Source: Pseudobutyrivibrio sp.
Lineage (GTDB): Bacteria > Bacillota > Clostridia > Lachnospirales > Lachnospiraceae
Assembly (NCBI GenBank): GCA_017557715.1
Contig: JAFYYE010000185.1
Coordinates: forward strand, 1 to 6,816
Reading direction: 5' to 3'
DNA: 6,816 bases
This document shows positions 5,477-6,816 of this stretch, piece after piece. The notes beneath the pieces were generated by a model. That model saw nothing but the letters and a program-made list of their open reading frames with translations. It had not been told where the DNA came from and made no database searches. The position numbers and the translations under genes are program-made. Within the stretch, counting starts at the first letter, position 1. Every line of letters begins with the position of its first letter.

Positions 5477-5554
5477 CAACAAATTTCTATTTTCAAGAAA
5501 AACTTTAATTATTGACAGAACATTCATATCTACATAACAAAAACTGATAATAAA

Positions 5555-6655
5555 TTAATATTGTTTCACGTAATTATTTTTGAAGGGTTCACTAAGCAGT
5601 CCCATGCGCTCTAAAGCTAACACCTGAGATAATAATTTTAAATAATCAAGACCTGATTCCTCAAGGACTGTCGAGAGACTTTTCGGATACAAATCAAAAT
5701 AATTGTATACCTGAAGCAGCTCAGGTTCTAAGTCAATTTTTATCGACTTACCACTTCGTTTATTAGATATTTTTTTAGGCGCGCCATACAACTGTGACAG
5801 TTCATTTATAAACTGGTTCACATCCCAGATAACTCCTGCCCCTTGAGATATAAGCTTATTGCAGCCTGCTGACAAGGAATCACCTATTCTTCCTGGTACA
5901 ACATAAATATCCTTTCCCTGCTCAAGCGCAAAATCTGCAGTTATTAGTGAGCCTGATTTCTCTCTTGCTTCCACTACGATAACCACATCAGAAAGTGCTG
6001 ATACGATACGATTTCTTCTTGGAAAGTTCATGGCTACAGGATTAGTCCCCATTTGATATTCAGAAATAACAGCGCCGTTTTTTGCAATCTCTTCATATAA
6101 TAAATGATTTTCAGCAGGATATATTATGTCACAACCACAGCCTAAAACTGCTACAGTGGTTCCACCTGCGTCAAGGCATCCCTTATGGCCGTATGAATCA
6201 ACCCCTCTTGCCATACCACTAATGACTGTAAATCCCTCAGCACCCAGTGCCCTTCCTAAATCTGCTGAAAGCTTCTTACCATAAGCACTACAACGTCTGG
6301 CACCAACTATTGATATGCACTTACTAAAATCGGGTAATTTACCAATATAAAAGAAACCATAGGGAACATCATAAATATTCTTAAGTTTTTCGGGATAATC
6401 CGCACTTTCTACAGTGGTGAATGAAAATGGAGAATGAATAAATTTTTCATATTCCTCATACAATTCATATTTCTCCCTGTTAGCTATAAATTTATCCACT
6501 GCTTTTTCATTCAGCATCCTGCTATTCAAAAGCTCAGATTTACTGGCATTGAATATATTATAGGAATCATAAAAGTAATCAATCAATTTCACCTTTTTGC
6601 TGTATGAAATATCTTCGTTGGAAAGGAACCAGTGCTGATATACTATTTCATTCAT
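5555..6655 (-). CDS. dprA: DNA-processing protein DprA (Smf family)
   Basis: DprA binds incoming single-stranded DNA in the cytoplasm and loads RecA onto it during natural transformation. The family is also widespread in bacteria not known to be competent. The product is 366 residues, within the family range. An N-terminal SAM-like region (about 1-75) precedes the Rossmann-like DprA domain. That domain has SIVGARRCSAYG (115-126), ISGMARGVDSYGHKGCLDAG (145-164), AVLGCGCDIIYPAEN (169-183), FPRRNRIVSALSDVVIVVEA (211-230), SGSLITADFALEQGKDIYVV (234-253) and a PGR turn. The C-terminus (about 305-355) looks like the small winged-helix DprA domain. The start is one base after the comM stop codon, with GGAGG inside comM, so the two are probably translationally coupled. 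The gap to topA is 144 bp. Confidence 0.97.
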   Translation of the reverse strand: MNEIVYQHWFLSNEDISYSKKVKLIDYFYDSYNIFNASKSELLNSRMLNEKAVDKFIANREKYELYEEYEKFIHSPFSFTTVESADYPEKLKNIYDVPYGFFYIGKLPDFSKCISIVGARRCSAYGKKLSADLGRALGAEGFTVISGMARGVDSYGHKGCLDAGGTTVAVLGCGCDIIYPAENHLLYEEIAKNGAVISEYQMGTNPVAMNFPRRNRIVSALSDVVIVVEAREKSGSLITADFALEQGKDIYVVPGRIGDSLSAGCNKLISQGAGVIWDVNQFINELSQLYGAPKKISNKRSGKSIKIDLEPELLQVYNYFDLYPKSLSTVLEESGLDYLKLLSQVLALERMGLLSEPFKNNYVKQY

Positions 6656-6656
6656 A

Positions 6657-6816
6657 TTATCCTTCCTCCCAATACTTTCTATCTAAGCCTCTATATAAAA
6701 GAGCCTCCTGTAAGTGAATTCTTGTTATAGTTTCCGATTCATCCATATCCGCAATGGTTCTGGCCACTTTTAAGACCTTATGATAAGTTCTGGCTGTAAG
6801 GGAATATTTTTCATAC
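6657..6816 (-). CDS. comM: Mg-chelatase-like AAA+ ATPase ComM/YifB, C-terminal 52 residues
   Basis: The C-terminal end of the gene is present; the rest lies beyond the window. The translation runs YEKYSLTARTYHKVLKVART (1-20 of the visible part), continues IADMDESETITRIHLQEALL and ends YRGLDRKYWEEG. The pattern LTARTYHKVLKVARTIAD, then HLQEALLYR, is typical of the last helices of the Mg-chelatase C-terminal domain in the ComM/YifB family. ComM is a hexameric helicase that promotes branch migration during recombination of transforming DNA in Vibrio and related bacteria; its role in Clostridia is less clear. Adjacency to dprA supports the identification. The stop codon (TAA, 6657-6659) is 1 nt before dprA. 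The family assignment rests on a short fragment. Confidence 0.88.
   Translation of the reverse strand, partial: YEKYSLTARTYHKVLKVARTIADMDESETITRIHLQEALLYRGLDRKYWEEG
6665..6669 (-). promoter_or_regulatory. dprA ribosome binding site inside the end of comM
   Basis: GGAGG lies within the last codons of comM, 9 nt before the dprA ATG. This arrangement favours translational coupling and a single comM-dprA transcript. Confidence 0.8.

Noticed and set aside
5490..5520. Possible CodY box in the dprA-topA gap (TTTTTCTTGAAAATA)
   Set aside because: It matches only about 10 of 15 consensus positions and is not placed on the topA promoter core.

Overview
The window looks like the genome of a motile, AT-rich Bacillota bacterium, most likely a Lachnospiraceae-type Clostridia (Butyrivibrio, Pseudobutyrivibrio or Roseburia relatives). 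The evidence is the near-canonical CodY, strong AGGAGG-type ribosome binding sites, TATAAT promoters, and a comM-dprA-topA-codY block joined directly to the start of a fla/che flagellar operon. The family assignment is inference from protein style and gene order; no database search was possible.

Every gene lies on the minus strand, so transcription runs from high to low coordinates. In that order: the 3' end of comM/yifB (Mg-chelatase-like AAA+ ATPase, 6816-6657); dprA (6655-5555), which is 1 nt from comM and whose ribosome binding site lies inside comM; topA (5410-3341) behind its own candidate promoter with a 23-bp near-palindrome; codY (3205-2429) behind an extended -10 promoter with a good CodY box, closed by a strong intrinsic terminator (2364-2395); a 253-bp AT-rich regulatory gap; then flgB (2175-1777), flgC (1754-1299), fliE (1276-971) and the first half of fliF (824 to the window edge).

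The genes form three groups: DNA uptake and processing (ComM, DprA), chromosome topology plus nutrient regulation (TopA, CodY), and the earliest flagellar basal-body parts (proximal rod FlgB/FlgC, MS-ring-to-rod adaptor FliE, MS-ring FliF). CodY is known to repress the fla/che operon in Bacillus subtilis. Here a weak CodY-like site overlaps the -10 of the best flgB promoter candidate, and a 13/15 CodY box abuts the codY promoter, so autoregulation and nutritional control of motility are plausible readings.

This is a conserved housekeeping and flagellar region, and I see no undescribed defence, mobile or biosynthetic system. The items most worth a second look are non-coding: a GC-rich palindromic element and a separate long hairpin between fliE and fliF, the topA operator-like palindrome, and the layered control region upstream of flgB. 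The protein-level item of note is a CodY effector pocket that appears to lack the usual isoleucine-binding residues.
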